Of a stretch of 64,000 nt of DNA, positions 24,950-38,354 are shown piece after piece. The notes under the pieces were generated by a model. That model was not told the origin of the DNA, ran no database searches, and worked only from the letters and a program-made list of their open reading frames with translations. The translations under genes and the position numbers were made by a program. The DNA is from Acanthaster planci (Eukaryota > Echinodermata > Asteroidea > Valvatida > Acanthasteridae). Location: assembly GCF_001949145.1 (NCBI RefSeq), contig NW_019091416.1, positions 2,089,987 through 2,153,986 of the forward strand, read 5' to 3'. How positions within the stretch are numbered: position 1 is the stretch's first letter; each line of letters starts with the position of its first letter.

Positions 24950-27900
24950 CTAACCGAAAGTGGCCCCGCAGTTGCTACACGTGCGCTCCTTCATCATGAG
25001 GCAGCAGATGATGCCGAGAGGAAAGAAGCAGATGGCCAGGATGATGCCGCAGGCCGTGTAGCTGTCCGTCATGACGCCCACGTGGCAGGTGGGACAACCC
25101 CCGGTCATTACCACCTGCGTGGTCGCCGGCTGCTGTTGGACCGTCACCACGGTGGGCGGCTGCTGGTGGGCGGGGTAGCCCTGATGCTGGGGCGGGTAGC
25201 CGGCTGGGGAGCCAAACAAAACGAAAAACAGTTTTTTTTTGTTGAGCATGTCCCGTCCCAACTGCGGTATCTGTACCAAGTACATGTATACAGTTAAGGA
25301 GGTCCCAGCTATGGTACCGTATATCGTGTGCCAATGTGTGCCACAGAGGTTGTGCAAAGCAGCAATTTTTTCCGGTAAAAGATGGACCCTGGGTCCAAGC
25401 TCAATTCCGAACGCGACAGTGCGCCTGTGTACATGTACATCGACGGGCGCATGGCACTGCGTTGTATGTACGGTTCGCGCAAGGTAATGTCAAGTCATAA
25501 ACATTGCTGCTTTGGTTCGCCGAGAGAGCCTTAGAGCAACCACATCAAGCAATGCAAATTTTTCCGGTAAAAGCTTTTTGTTCCACGGCGATGCACCTGA
25601 GTAGACCTTTTGTGCTACCATCCATGACAAAAGCAGTTACCGCAAAGATGGCTGCCATGTGCAATTTTCATTCCTATCAGCAATACGTCAGCAGAATCAT
25701 GTTTTTGTTTATGATATGTTAGGCTGGCATATTTTTGATGAATTCTGTAAGGTGTGAGCAGCAAGAACCTGAAGAAAGTCGAAATATTTTCCACAGAAAT
25801 TATTGCCCGCTCACTTGCAGTACTCTAACAGTTGGGACAGTCCTGGGCTATAGTGGGGGGCGTCATAAAGACATTTACCAAACGGTGGAAAACGTAATTT
25901 TTGGCGTCGGATGTTATCATATCATCAACCATCATACTTGCTGCCATACCCCAGTAATCATTGTCAGTGCCAACATGTTCACAAACATCATCCTCTTTGT
26001 GCTTTTCACGATAATCATCCCCATGGTCACCTCCATTACTGCAATCATCGCACCATAACCATCGTCACGCAACACTGTCGTTGCCCGACCTGGCGCTGCA
26101 CCAAGTGGTTGCATAGACACAGTGGGCGTCTCCAGAAGGGAGTGGGCAAGCTCTTTCTGGAGGAGGGAGGGAGCGGGCTACGCTCAGCAGCAGCAAACTG
26201 ACAAACATCGACGATGCAGGGGTCAGTCCCCAAGTATTTTCAAGCACGTTGGTGATTTTCTTCCTCTTCCCTCATCCTCCTTTTCGTTTTTCTGTTCTGA
26301 TTTTTTTCTCTCTCTAATTTCTCTCAATTCTTCATTTTTCCCTTTTCTCCGGGAAAAAGAATATACTTTGCATAGCACTTTACCACATAAACTCTTTTTA
26401 CTGAGCATGTACATTTTCTGTGATAAGGAGCCGTCCTATACAAACCTGATCAATGTAGAGGCAAACTCTCCGTCATGATATAAACACCATGCAAGGATCG
26501 TAAATTACGGTATGATGACTGACGTCAAATCCACCACCTGACTCCCTACATGACGTCACTTTTTGAAGTGGCAAGCGGTTATTAGACCCCCTATTTATGG
26601 CGCAGCCGAAAAGTTTATTAATTAAGGTCGAATTTGCAGGAAGGACTCGTCGGGATCCTAAATTTGTAGGGGTGAGTGTGTGTGTGTGTGTGGGGCGGGA
26701 AGTCTACGGTTTTGTCACAGTGTATATATCAAAGGATTGTGGTACAGAAGGAGCCTGGTGAAGGGAAAGTGCTTCCTTGGTTTGGACTTCTCCGTGAAAC
26801 ATTTTGGTGCATCTCTTGGAGGGAAATGCTCAGTGTACGTCTTCAAACTTGTCACAAATTACCATCTTTGGTGCAAACGTCACGGTCGGTTAATTTGCTC
26901 CGGTGCGGCAAACCTCTTGCGTGGCACGACTGGCGAGAATCGATGGACCCTGGGTCCAAGCTCAATTCCGAACGCGACAGTGCGCCTGTGTACATGTACA
27001 TCGACGGGCGCATGGCACTGCGTTGTATCTACGGTTCGCGCAAGGTAATGTCAAGTCATGAACATTGCTGCTTTGGTTCGCCGAGAGAGCCTTAGAGCAA
27101 CAACATCAAGCAATGCACGTATGGTCCGCCTGTGGCAAACTGTAACTCGGAATCGTTGGCAACCTCCGAACAGCTAATCGATTTATGATTTCCTGCGTGT
27201 TTGTGATTTCGGCTGGGCAAGGGCGCAGTCTCATGTTCAGTCGGATGATCTCGGCTACATACTCTCCACTTTCGTTCTAATTTACAGCCACCAGTTTTGG
27301 CCTGTGACAGCTGTATGGTCGTCCGGAATGTACTCTCAAGGTGTTGGCATTTTAGCTCAGTTCGGTTGGAACACGGAATTTCTTCAGCGAAAGAAAATAG
27401 TTGACGAGGCTTGGCGGCACATTTTCATGACTGCGACGTGGATATTGACGGCATTGAAATATCAAAGTCGCACAAAATGTACATTTTAAGTTGCCCGTTC
27501 ATAGCTGCAAATCCAAACCGAATAAACCAATGATTAACAGTGAGTGAAAAATGAATAAACACCTTTTGATTTACACCTATGACAAGGTGGGAAGTAACCT
27601 GTTAAGATTATGTTTAGTCCTAAATCTATAACCGTCTAATTACCCTTTACTGGCGTTCATTTTTGTAGAGATGCAAGCAATAAAAAAGTCTAATTTAATC
27701 ATCGATTTAAACTTCAGTTCATAAGGTGACCCTTTCTAATGTCAGCATGTTTTAAACGTTTTATACTATGGTCTCCTAGATCTGAAGCAAATGACTAAAA
27801 TTGATGCTGGAACATTTTGAACCACGAATCCAGCAACTCCAATAGGTCTCAATCATGAAAACCGATCGACGTTGAAGCGTTATTGAACCAACGGTAAGTG

Positions 27901-30900
27901 CTTTAGTTACTGGAGCGCGTTCGTCCAGTTGGGGAAATGACGCAGCCATGTGAACGTGAATGGACGTCTTTGACATGACACATACTGAATATTGTGTCTC
28001 ACAACGTGGCTCATGTGCAGATGGCAAAACCAATTTTAATTATAAGATAACAAATCGCCAAAGAATGTCCTGAGATGTCTCGGCCTATATTTATTCATTT
28101 CCACAAGAACTATAGGTTTACTAGACGTTTTGATTACCCTAAATTATCAATGAGACAAATTTAGTTTGAAAATGAACCACCACGGAAAACTCGAGTGAAA
28201 TCTTGATGTATTGAAGTGAGTAAAATGCACGCAAATTTATCTTATCCAAACTTTTCAATCAATGGAGCACAAAAATAAAGATATGCACAGCAAATCATGA
28301 TATCTTTTGCTGTCATTTGAAGAATTTATTCTCATACCGTAAGATTTTTTTAATAATTTCATTGAAACCAAATTAAATTGTGTGTTTTTTTACCTGGATG
28401 TTCTGAATTAAATAATATCTAGAGCTGTATTTTAATTATCAATTATCTTTTTCTTTAATCATCTAAAATGTCAGTTAAAGGGTCAAAACGTTTGTGCTGA
28501 ATATCATTGTTTTTCAGGATGCAAATTTGAGATTAAATATGTTTAACGCAGGGTGACGACAACCACATAATGCAGCCTGCCTTTTCGGAGATCGTTGGCC
28601 CGTTGCTTATCAGGCACAGACGCTGTATCAACTAACGACGGTCACGATTTTTGCACCGCCTCTTGCCGGTAGTTTAACCAAGCCGCATTAATTAAAAATG
28701 TAGTCGGTGAGTACATGTCTGCAGCTAAAAAGCGTACATAAATACAAATAAATGAAAAAAAAGAATATAAAACATTAATTTTTATTGTGTTCATTGGTAT
28801 TTCTTCTTTTTGGTAACATTTCCGACAAATTTGTAGGGAGCTTGCTTTTTTTTTCCTGATGTGATTTCATGATGAGTCTATGATGTGAACTCACTAAACC
28901 CAATAAGCATACCTCAGGGAATTCAACCTGACATGTCTTCACAAAATCAAGATTTAGCATTGAAACTATAATGTGTTTACAGGTTTAATATGAAAAAAGG
29001 AAAAAGGGTTTATTTCTATTCAGTAATTCGAAAAACTGTTGACTTTCTTTAATGTGTATACTCGTGTGTTCACGAATAAAAAGTCTGCTAAACATGAAAT
29101 TTAACATTTGGCAACAATGGGTACTGAAGAACTTTTAGATTAAAAAAAAAACAAAAACAAAACAAAAACAAAAAACGGAAACTCCATGACAACAAAGCTA
29201 CATGTACGTAGTTTATTTTGTAAATCCCTCTTCACTTCCAAAATTTATTCTAAGGCATGTATCTTGAGATCTTGCTTGCATTTTCCATGTAGGCCTATGT
29301 TAACTTCATTAGATATGACTCATGTGCACACAGTGCGTGCGTCATGGAGGTCATTACAAACAGCAGCAATAGACCGATTGCACCCGCAAACTCACGTGAC
29401 CTTAGTGGATATCAAATGTCGACGAACATGGCGTTCTCCGATAGTAAAGTGTGCCATAAGTGTCATTTTCCTAAAAACAAAGCCGACAGTTGGTTCAGAA
29501 CTCAGACTACTGATGCGCTGAGTGCTGTACCGAATATCGGCTTTATATTTTTGCAAAAATCACAACAATTTGCCATGCTTTTTGATGTTTGATACCAACT
29601 AAAGGTTACGTGACTTAACAAGCGCAATCGGTCTACTCAGGTACATGTTTTCTTGAAGAGGAAAGCCCCAGGTTATTCTCTTTTTCATAATGGCAACTGA
29701 TCAGTAGCCTACCCCCCTCCCCCATACCATGCACATTCAGGTCACATATGACGGGTGGGTACCACATCTCATTATCGCCAGAAGGGCGACTTACAAACAG
29801 CGATATCGAGAAAGGTGAAGTAAGACATCTGCACATGAATACTTCAAGGCTGCCGACCTCCCGAAATATAAAAAACAGAAAATGAGACAACGTTGTGAAT
29901 TTTGCTGATACTGAGGTAAAAAGGAAATGAAAGAAAATTGTGGAAGCGTAAGAGAGTCATTCTACAAATTTGAGGTACAAACGTGAAACGTTGTTGGTGT
30001 CCGTGTCACACGTGATCTGTGTGTAATTTGGCATGGTAATATCATTGAAATTGACTTTAAACCTCAATTATTTGTTTGGCAGGTAATTTGCATGACAGTC
30101 ACTCTTACTGCAAATTAAAGAATGTGTTCCAAAAGCTTACAAAATCATATTTCAGTTTTTGACAGGGACACACATTCAAACAATGGACCCCCAAATGTTT
30201 CTAATTTTTTTTAAGAATGACCCAACAGCTATTGAAGTAAACACAGAAGTGGTTTCGTAGCAAGGCACAGTTCGCCCATTTACACAAACGAACGGGTGTG
30301 GTGCAAAAAGACACGGAACACGATGCATGTATGTGTATACTGCATGTACAGCGGGAACCAATCGATCATGCATGTGCCAGTGAGTGTTTGTGACTCTCCA
30401 CGATAACATAAGCGTTCCATTGCAGGAATAAAAGGCGCGACGAGGAGGCCTAACCGTGCCCGTCGACCCGTAACAGCGAGACTGCTGGTGCTCTAACGCG
30501 CTACACAGAACGACATCTTCGTGGAAAAAATCGCTCAGGTTTCTAAATACAGCGGTCTATCGCCTTATATTGCGCCCTTGTGTAACAACCACCAAGGAAT
30601 TAAAGCACTATGTTTGCGGAATATCCTTCATTGCGCGCTGTGTAAGCCTGCCCTACTTTAATTGGCAGTTTAGATTCAGCCCGTGTCTTTGCAAAATTAG
30701 ACTAAGTACATTTGGCAGTATCATCGAAGTGCATCATTTTCCCATAATCGTCTCGATCGAAACTGTAACTGGTCTGCAAATACGCCCTGGCGAGGCCGCC
30801 TCGGTACGGTATGTTCACTGTTTTGGAACTTAAGCATGGCGCTACGTTGGATCTGTGCGTTGAAATGACCTCGTGTCATCATGAAGTAAATTCATATCGA

Positions 30901-32428
30901 CAGTTGTCCTTTCAGTGCTTCGCTCCACTTTTTGAACATAAAAGGAACAAAAGCTCTAATTTTAGTAGGGAAACAGAACCTCGCTATGGGCATGTATTCC
31001 TCTATATCTTTACAAACACGTCCTTTATCTCCTCTGTTATTATTTCTACCTTTACAATTATAATTTTTGCCAAACGCGTTCTCGGTTGGTTTGAAATTTG
31101 GCAGTGGATGACGTGCCCCGGCTGCGGGTCATTAAAGAGTCACATACGGTAAATCTTTTCCATCCTCAACCCAACCCTGTGGCCTATGACATTCTCTGCT
31201 GAATAGAATGAAGAAAAGCGTGACGACAGCACGCGTATCTAAGACACACATACATGTTTACGATACCCAGGTATTTTCTTTTTTAGTACGTACACAGTGT
31301 GTAGGAAAACTAAGTAAAAATACACATTTTTCTTTTTCAACCAACACTGTTTTGAGCTTATCTTTACTGTTTCTCCAGGAGGAACATCTAAATCAGTTTT
31401 CCAGAAAGGGGGTATACCTTGTGTGGACTTGGCTTCCACGTCGTAGGGTTCGAACAATCCACACAAGGCATTCAAGGTTGGTGCACTGTCCCTTCGAATG
31501 GCGAAATCTATGCATTTTCAATAACTGGTTAACTGGGGGAGCCTGGGTTCTTTCCTCGCATTGCACCAATAAGGCACGGGTTCGAGTCCCGGCTTGGCCC
31601 AGGCTTTCAGTCCATACTCTCTCCTGCCTCTAAAACTGGACCTTTTTCCTAACTCCTTAATGTGATGCTGATTAATGAAGGTTATGAATAAAAGTATAGT
31701 TATTGGCACAAATAGCCTGAGTAGCTGAAAGCGCCATTAAAACAAAACAACAACTGGTGAACTGTGCACATTTGCATAATTAGGCTAAATTACGATACAT
31801 TTAGATGAGATCATTACAATAAAAATTATATGAAATTATGCCATTGCTTTAAAATTTCGTCAGCAAAATTACTATGCATTTGGGAGCATAAATAATTAGC
31901 TCAAGCGATTCACTGGTAACTGACTGATGTGTATATTTCTAATTCAAGTTTATACCGAAAGCGTTCGAACAGACCGAAACAAGTGTGATTAATGTAATTC
32001 TTTGAAATACGCGTGGTTTTCGTAGCAACAAGACTGACTGTTACCCTATGTGATCTTTACAAGTTCTGTATATAATGTATTCTGTGAGGTGATTGTCGTG
32101 TCAACGCGATCGACCTCAAAGAAAATGAGTTTAGGCCTACCAGTTTTTTTGGGAGGGGGGGGACATGCCCTACCTAACTTGACATATGCAACAAACTTAG
32201 GAACTCACACTGTCCAGGAGGTGGATATCCCTGTTGTGCTGGGTAACCCTGAGGAGGGTAACTCCCCGGCTGCGACTGATACCCGCCCGGGCCGGCCGGG
32301 GGATACCCGCCTGCTATCGGCGGGCCGCCTGTTGCTTCAGGCGCCCCTTCCGCCCTGTATCCTGGCGAGGCTTGCTGCGGATTAATCGGCGGCTTCACCA
32401 TGTCTCCACCTGGCTTCCCGCCTTCCAT
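24950..32428 (-). CDS. BRI3-like: BRI3-like (brain protein I3 family) small membrane protein
   Basis: Two exons on the minus strand: 32428-32209 (ATG at 32428, ends in phase 1 at a GTGAGT donor) and 25203-24950 (acceptor CCCCAG, stop TAG). The joined product is about 157 residues. Residues 1-105 are rich in Pro, Gly, Gln and Tyr with GYPPQ/GYPAQ-type repeats. Residues ~108-157 match the BRI3 C-terminal domain: GGCPTCHVGVM, a hydrophobic segment (about 124-143, CGIILAICFFPLGIICC), then ERTCSNCGATFG. The paired CxxC motifs flank the membrane segment, an arrangement related to LITAF domains. Human BRI3 is about 125 residues, so the N-terminal region here is longer. The family is associated with endosomal/lysosomal membranes, but the biochemical role is unclear. 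The 7-kb intron holds several repeats. No AATAAA was seen close to the stop on this strand. Confidence 0.9.
25382..25556. repeat. Duplicated ~176-bp segment, copy A, flanked by 17-18 bp direct repeats
   Basis: About 176 bp starting near GGACCCTGGGTCC recurs at 26942-27117 with only about three differences. Copy A alone is flanked by AATTTTTTCCGGTAAAAG (25364-25381) and AATTTTTCCGGTAAAAG (25557-25573), which looks like a target-site duplication. It lies in the BRI3-like intron. One frame is open from an ATG through about 34 codons to a GTAATG that could be a splice donor; no family was recognised. Confidence 0.75.
26942..27117. repeat. Duplicated ~176-bp segment, copy B
   Basis: Nearly identical to 25382-25556 in the same orientation, about 1.56 kb away. 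It lacks the flanking direct repeat seen around copy A, so it may be the older or source copy. The sequence contains the short perfect hairpin GGACCCTGGGTCC. Both copies keep the same open frames, but the age of the duplication alone could explain that. Confidence 0.75.
29370..29635. mobile_element. MITE-like element with ~44-bp imperfect inverted repeats
   Basis: The first 12 bases (TAGACCGATTGC) are the exact inverse of the last 12 (29624-29635). Pairing continues inward with few changes (TCACGTGACCTTA against TCACGTAACCTTTA) for about 44 bp. A TA dinucleotide at each edge fits a Tc1/mariner-type target, but this is not certain. It lies in the BRI3-like intron. Confidence 0.65.
31536..31751 (+). 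mobile_element. tRNA-derived SINE (family 1), internally deleted copy
   Basis: Shares with the 7.5-kb copy the B box GGGTTCGAGTCCCGG, the segment from CAGTCCATACTCTC to AACTGGACCT and the tail (GCCTGAGTAGCTGAAAGCGCC). Two internal deletions remove most of the A-box region and a CAGGTTTTCTCTGG-type stretch. It is flanked by 13-bp direct repeats, 31523-31535 and 31752-31764 (AACTGGTTAACTG and AACTGGTGAACTG). It lies in the BRI3-like intron, antisense to that gene. Confidence 0.82.
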
Positions 32429-35400
32429 TCTGCACCCGAAATAACCCCCAACTCTCCTCCACTATAGACGAATCGAATCAAGATCCTTTAACAGCGCGGG
32501 CAGTCTTAATATGAATAACAACTACCACCTCGATTCGTCATTTTTACCATGGGAGAAGAAAAAACACATCGGAGAATGTATAAACACGCCTACGCATTCA
32601 ACCTCGTATCCGGATGTTACATGTGAACATTACACGTAGCACCGATCGCAAGCACAGACTGACCCCTATTGAGTGAGGTTGGAATGTCGTTTGTGGAAAA
32701 GGCTGGTCACAAAAATCTTCATAATTTATTTCCAGGCTGTGATTATGTGAAATGTCCACTTTTCGTTTTAAGATTATTGTTACAAGATATATACGATTAC
32801 AAGAGATGTTCTGTTCTGAATTCAATCTAGGACACTGGATGCAGGTTTTGATTCAATAGTTGACTTTTTCCCCAATGATCGAAATCTTAGACATGAAGCA
32901 CGAAAAATACTTTCCGCTCATGACACAAACTCTGACGATTTTTCTTCCTCTTGAAATCAGAGAAACAACTAACAGTGCCGTGTTTCCTGCTGAAGGGGTG
33001 GGGAGCTGAAGTAGGATAGAGGGCGTAAAACTGGGCTCAGAAACCTACATGTATCCACTCCAAATTGTATTAGTTCACGTCACATCTGATTAGCCAGTAA
33101 ACTGTATATAAGTAATCTCAAATCGCTTAAAATCTGTTTTTCCGACTTGGTGCATATTCTCGTAATCAAACTCATGCCTACATACTTTCACTGCTCAATT
33201 AACTGTATGAAACATGCACCACTGATATGGAGCTCCCTTTTCCCGCCAAAGCTTCTCACTTGACTGGGACTCTATCTGAAAATTGCACGTAGACAAACTA
33301 AAGCAACCAGAATTGATGTTGCTTACTGACATGCAGTCCTGAATAACTTCCCAAAATCCTGCTTTCGATTACAGCACGAAACCAATTTTTTTTATTTCTT
33401 TTTATATGAAACAGACACCGAACTATCATTTCAGCAAACTAATGCCCAAATTCGATGTAATGATACAAATCCGGCTAAGCAACTTAGGTCGCGCATTGCT
33501 GACAGTCATTGAGTAGGTCTGCACATTCTGGGAAAAGCTCTCTGTCGTTCTGGAAACTAAGTCAGTCCAGGCTTCAATGACAGCATTTATTAGGCCGGAA
33601 TTTAAGACCATCCCTGTACATAGCTTACCACAAACAACCTTAAGTTTTTCGTTTGTGTGCACTACGACTGAGTTACATTAAAACGGTTAGAACCGGGTAG
33701 TACTAATATAATTGATTTCATCGACGCCTGCACCGTCGAATATGAAACCAGCTTGTTGAGGAGAAAACGTGTGTAGGCCTGTATTCTCGTACAAAGTCTT
33801 GCATTGGTGACTTTTTTTTACATAGGTCATGTTTACTTTGAATGAATGGTTCCCTTTCGAGGGGTAAATAAGCGTTAAAAGGAAGCAAATTGTATGTCAA
33901 ATAAAATACTGGCAGAAAATAAAATATATTATCTGCTGAAGTGGCACCCCCATGTTTGGCAAGCAATACAGACGAACTATAAAACCGGGACAACATCAGT
34001 GCAAGGGGCGTGTCCGATGCGATTTTGGGGACGAGCTCGTGAGCTATTCGGGAGAAATGTTTTGTTAGACGAGACTGACAGTGGTGAACGGTTCGTAGTT
34101 TGATTGTGAAAAATACAGAAAACATCCAAAGGTCACTTAAAACTTCATTTTGACAGTTTTTTTTTATCCAAGACTGGCCGACGATATAAAGCCAACGGCA
34201 TACTCGTACTTTGGGTCTGAAGACCTGAAATAGCCTATATCGCCGTCTCGGCTTGCGAAACAAGGATGACGAGTGAATGGTGGCCGCGAAATTTTTTCTC
34301 TTAATTGTCGCTTGTATTTCATAGACTGGAGAACACTCTTAAATTTTTTTTATCATTTTAAGCCAAATACATCCGGGTTTATGTTTATTCAAAACCATTT
34401 TTTACGATCCCAAGTTATTGTTCAATTCAAAGACCGGTCTTTTTCGCAACAGCGCAAATGTATAATGTAGAGGTCGGGTAATTAACGCCTGATTTGCGTC
34501 TGCGTTTGCGTTTATACAACACAGACGCAGATCTGTGACGTCAGTTCAAATAATATTCACGCTGCGAATTAGCAACAGTTGATCACATTTCAACTCCAGC
34601 GAAATTTTACTGCAAATCTTTCGTGACTTCAGATTTGCTTCGCTTTCACGTTCGCCTGCAGTGTAGTATGTACCGGCTTTAAATCCCCTTTATACTATAG
34701 ATGTGTCGGTGTGCCATAGTGGCCAAGCGTTTTTTGTTTTTGTTTTTTGGCTCCATGCCTTGGAAAGAGCCTCGTCCCGCCGGCACCCAGGCCATGCACC
34801 CATAGGTAAACCTTTTCGTTGCAGAGCAGAAAACACTGTTCCCCCCTCTATAGTCCAGGCCATAGCAACACTTACATGCATATAGAGTCAATTTCATGGA
34901 GCCACTGAACACATAAACTTTGGTGATTGCAGGAACGTTTTTCAGAAAAAAAAACCAGGTTGTTCAAAACATCAGCATGATGTGACTTGTGTATTATATA
35001 CCACTCGTGACCTCTAGCCTCACCACGCACATCAACGTTTCCATGCAACTCCACGAAATGCGACCAAGAACGCAACTTACCCATTTCGCTTCGAGACGTC
35101 ATGTACTGTCAAAGTTCAAGTTGACGCCTGCCGCTCGATTCTCACTCTACAGAGTAAGACACAGAATTAAATTGATGATTTAGAGTTCAAACCGACGCAT
35201 CGGTCACAATCTAAGCCGTTTACAAATGGCCCTTCGGTCATGAGATAGGCCCTGTGAAAAATGGGGAACTGTGTGTGGATAAAATCTTTGCATGTGGTTC
35301 CAGCTACATGTTTATTTATATGCAAAATAAAATCCCCGAAGGGCTCGTCTCTATTTTTAGGCTGTGAGTGCGGTGAAGTTCCTTAAAGCCGTATTATTCT

Positions 35401-38127
35401 GTGTTTATTCGGATTTTAAATTCGATTTCAATGACGAAAGAAACAAGGTTTTTATACCCGACAACATCTAAATATTTTCTGAAGTTAAATCCTGACTATT
35501 TGACGCAGTAATCAGTGAACAAGTGCCTTGATGTCCACGTTTTCTTTCCTTCAACTTCACTAGAGGTTTTTGTTCCCGATACTTACACGTACAGCCTTTG
35601 TTTCCTACACTGAATGCCAAAGGGTGTGTCTTCACAGCCTGTTCTCCCGAAGAACCTTGGAAAATCGATAAGCGCTGCCAGACAACTGTTATTTTCAGTT
35701 GCATTGCACGCATCAATGACGCGTAAAAATTTATATTCGTCATATTTGCTTACTAACAATGGACCTTTTCACTGATGATTTCATAATTATGCACGCATGC
35801 GCATAAATGGCAATGGCTGCAAAAAGTGTAAGCGGCCTGGTGAAAATGTGCAGGGCTTCAAATTTCAACGTCATTTTCACTCAGATTCTACGGAACTTTC
35901 AACTTTATTTTATGCAGAAAACCCTCACAAAATAGCTATTACTTTCTTTCGCTCGTCAACCGGCGCCCGGGCGCTGGGAAGGCCAGGGCTGATGGTTTTG
36001 CACTGTGGTGTGCTCGACCTCCTGTTAGCGAAGCGTTATTTGAAGTTTTTGATTGATCAATTGATCAATTTTGGATGAACTAATAAAGATAGTGAGAACA
36101 TTTTCAGCAGTGAGGAAAAATAGAAAAAAAAATCGAATTGAAAACAGCTACATTAAGCAATCTCCAGCGTCTGGCAAAAATTGCCCACATTGCTCTGCAT
36201 GTCGTAGGCTTTGACCCCACATGACGCATTTCCTGCACTAAAATCTGTGCAAGGCCATCAGGCCGTCCCCTGAGCGCCCTGTTCGGACGCTGGGCTACGA
36301 GCGAATTACTCTCTTGTCTAAGTGGGGGGTTTGAAATACCGGTACAAGATAAATACTTCAAAACTATCTTCCATCCTAAACGCACAAGAACATAAAAACT
36401 CAGCAGGGCTCCTTTCTGAATGAGCTTTAAAAAAAACTGAATCTGTCATGGTGAACCGGGGTACCATGCACAATTCCAACGCGAGCTGCATCATGGACTA
36501 TAGAGCCTGAAAGTTGACCCCTGGTGGCGCGCTTCCGGAACCCTTGGATAGGCAAAATAAGGTGTAAAGATTTAAGAATTTGTAATATTTTTTCGTTCGG
36601 TTTCTTCTTAAATTTCCAACTTGGAAAAAGGGATTTTAAAAAATATTTGTTGGTATATCAATTTATAGAAACTGAAAAATTACCTGATCTAAAAGAGAAA
36701 TGTCCTGCCAAAACTTGACCCATCACTTCCGAAAATCTAAAATACATGAAGAACAGTGCAATGCGGCAGTCTCGTACGCAGATGAACATTTACGGCTTAA
36801 AATTTTATGGTAAGTCTGTGGGTAAAAGCTGAAATAAAAACAGATCAAAATATTTTACACATTTTTATAATTTATAAGGTGATAAACCTAAAGCAATATT
36901 CTACTTTTATGATAATATTTTATTTTACCTTTGCTGACAACAACAGCGTGATGTCAACTCAACGGAATCTGGAACCCATCGACTGCAGGTAGGTCAATCT
37001 TTGCAAGGTTGTACAATCTCGTTTTCAAGAAAGCACGGCGAGTGAAAACAAACGTGCACGAACAAGGAGACCTAGGTACGATATTGCCGGGCGTGAAAGG
37101 TCGTTAATAAAATTCGTTCTTTTACCTATCTCCAGTTGACTTTTCCTAAATATTACTTGAGGAAGACAAAGGTAAAATTCCAACATGTGTGTTCCATGGG
37201 GTGGTTTCCGTAAAGAATTATGTTTCCAAAAATTACCGAACGTGACAGGACTGCCCAATGTAAAATCCCTACAGGCAGACCGCGCAAGGGTTCCGGTAGC
37301 TCGCTGCGTGACCTTGTACTTTCAGGCTCTTGCCGCGACAGGATGATGAGGCTGGTCTTCTACTCACACGCAACTATTGGAGCGTGGAAATCCTGAATCA
37401 CACTCGGAATGCGTGCATAATTATGATTTTATCAGTGAACGGCCGGACGCAAATTGATTGCCCTTTTTTTCCCTCTCTCTCTCTCTTCAAACCTGAGAGG
37501 GGGTGTCAAACCATAGACCTGGAGGAGATCTATGGTCAATGATTCATTCTTTCCGTAGCGTGACGTGCCCATCGACCTTCATTTTATTTCATTTTTGACG
37601 AGGGGAATATCGTTTGATTTACTTTTAGGATTGGTTTCACTGAAACTGGTTTATCTCCCCCTAAGGCGCTTTTAACAACCCGGAGAATTTTGACAGGCAT
37701 AATAAAAAAGTGTCTTTTTAAGGCTCTGAATGTTTCCAAGGAAGCAGGCATGTCCAGTTTTCTTGGACTGCTTCATTATGCTTACGCATCGGGAATACTG
37801 GGTTGGGATATGGGACTAGCAAACGGATTTTCTGCAACATCACCTCTTGGAATGGAACATTCCTTCTGTTTCCCCATGACGTCATTGGTAACATACATAA
37901 TACTAGCTGTTGTCGCTCTCCGCCCCTAAACTTCGAACATGTTCTCGAGTATGCCAGAGCCTATTTACGCTTCAGTTCGTACTTCAACGGACGTTTCCGA
38001 GTCCCTCTACTTTGTCCCGAAAATTTCTCTACACATTTGACGGCAAAATTATTTTTGATTTTTGACTTTATACTATAGCAGCCTCAACTGCTCACAGTTC
38101 TGCTTTGTGTTTATCAAGTCCAGAGCT

Positions 38128-38130
<3 letters not shown>
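32429..38130. other. Region upstream of BRI3-like gene without recognised genes
   Basis: Includes the BRI3-like 5' flank. The longest open stretch (181 codons, minus strand, 33718-34263) has no recognisable domain and ordinary base composition. Nothing else supported. Confidence 0.4.

Positions 38131-38198
<68 letters not shown>
38131..38198 (+). repeat. (GA)n microsatellite
   Basis: An uninterrupted GA dinucleotide run of about 68 bp ends at an assembly gap of six N. G-rich sequence follows the gap. Confidence 0.97.
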
Positions 38199-38204
38199 NN
38201 NNNN
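38199..38204. other. Assembly gap (six N)
   Basis: Six undetermined bases between a GA run and a G-run. The true length of the repeat here is unknown. Confidence 0.98.
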
Positions 38205-38354
38205 GGGGGGGGAGGAGGAGGGGAGGGGGACAGAGAGTAGTGACATAATTGTCTTGGTTGTTGGAACCAAAATGGTGGATTGCGCGTCTGTGCACATCGG
38301 CGTAGCTGCACCATGCATGGAGGAAGGAATAGATCTGTGTATATGTACATATGT

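Noticed and set aside
26676-27095. Forward frames of 120-139 codons covering repeat copy B
   Set aside because: No domain; the open stretch partly reflects the duplicated 176-bp unit. Kept as a repeat, with the exon possibility noted.
27288-27489. Possible exon after an ATTTACAG acceptor in the BRI3-like intron
   Set aside because: No homology and no matching upstream exon on that strand.
33718-34263. 181-codon open frame on the minus strand, the longest in the gene-poor region
   Set aside because: No recognisable domain, no splice or homology support, and residue make-up typical of translated non-coding AT-rich DNA.
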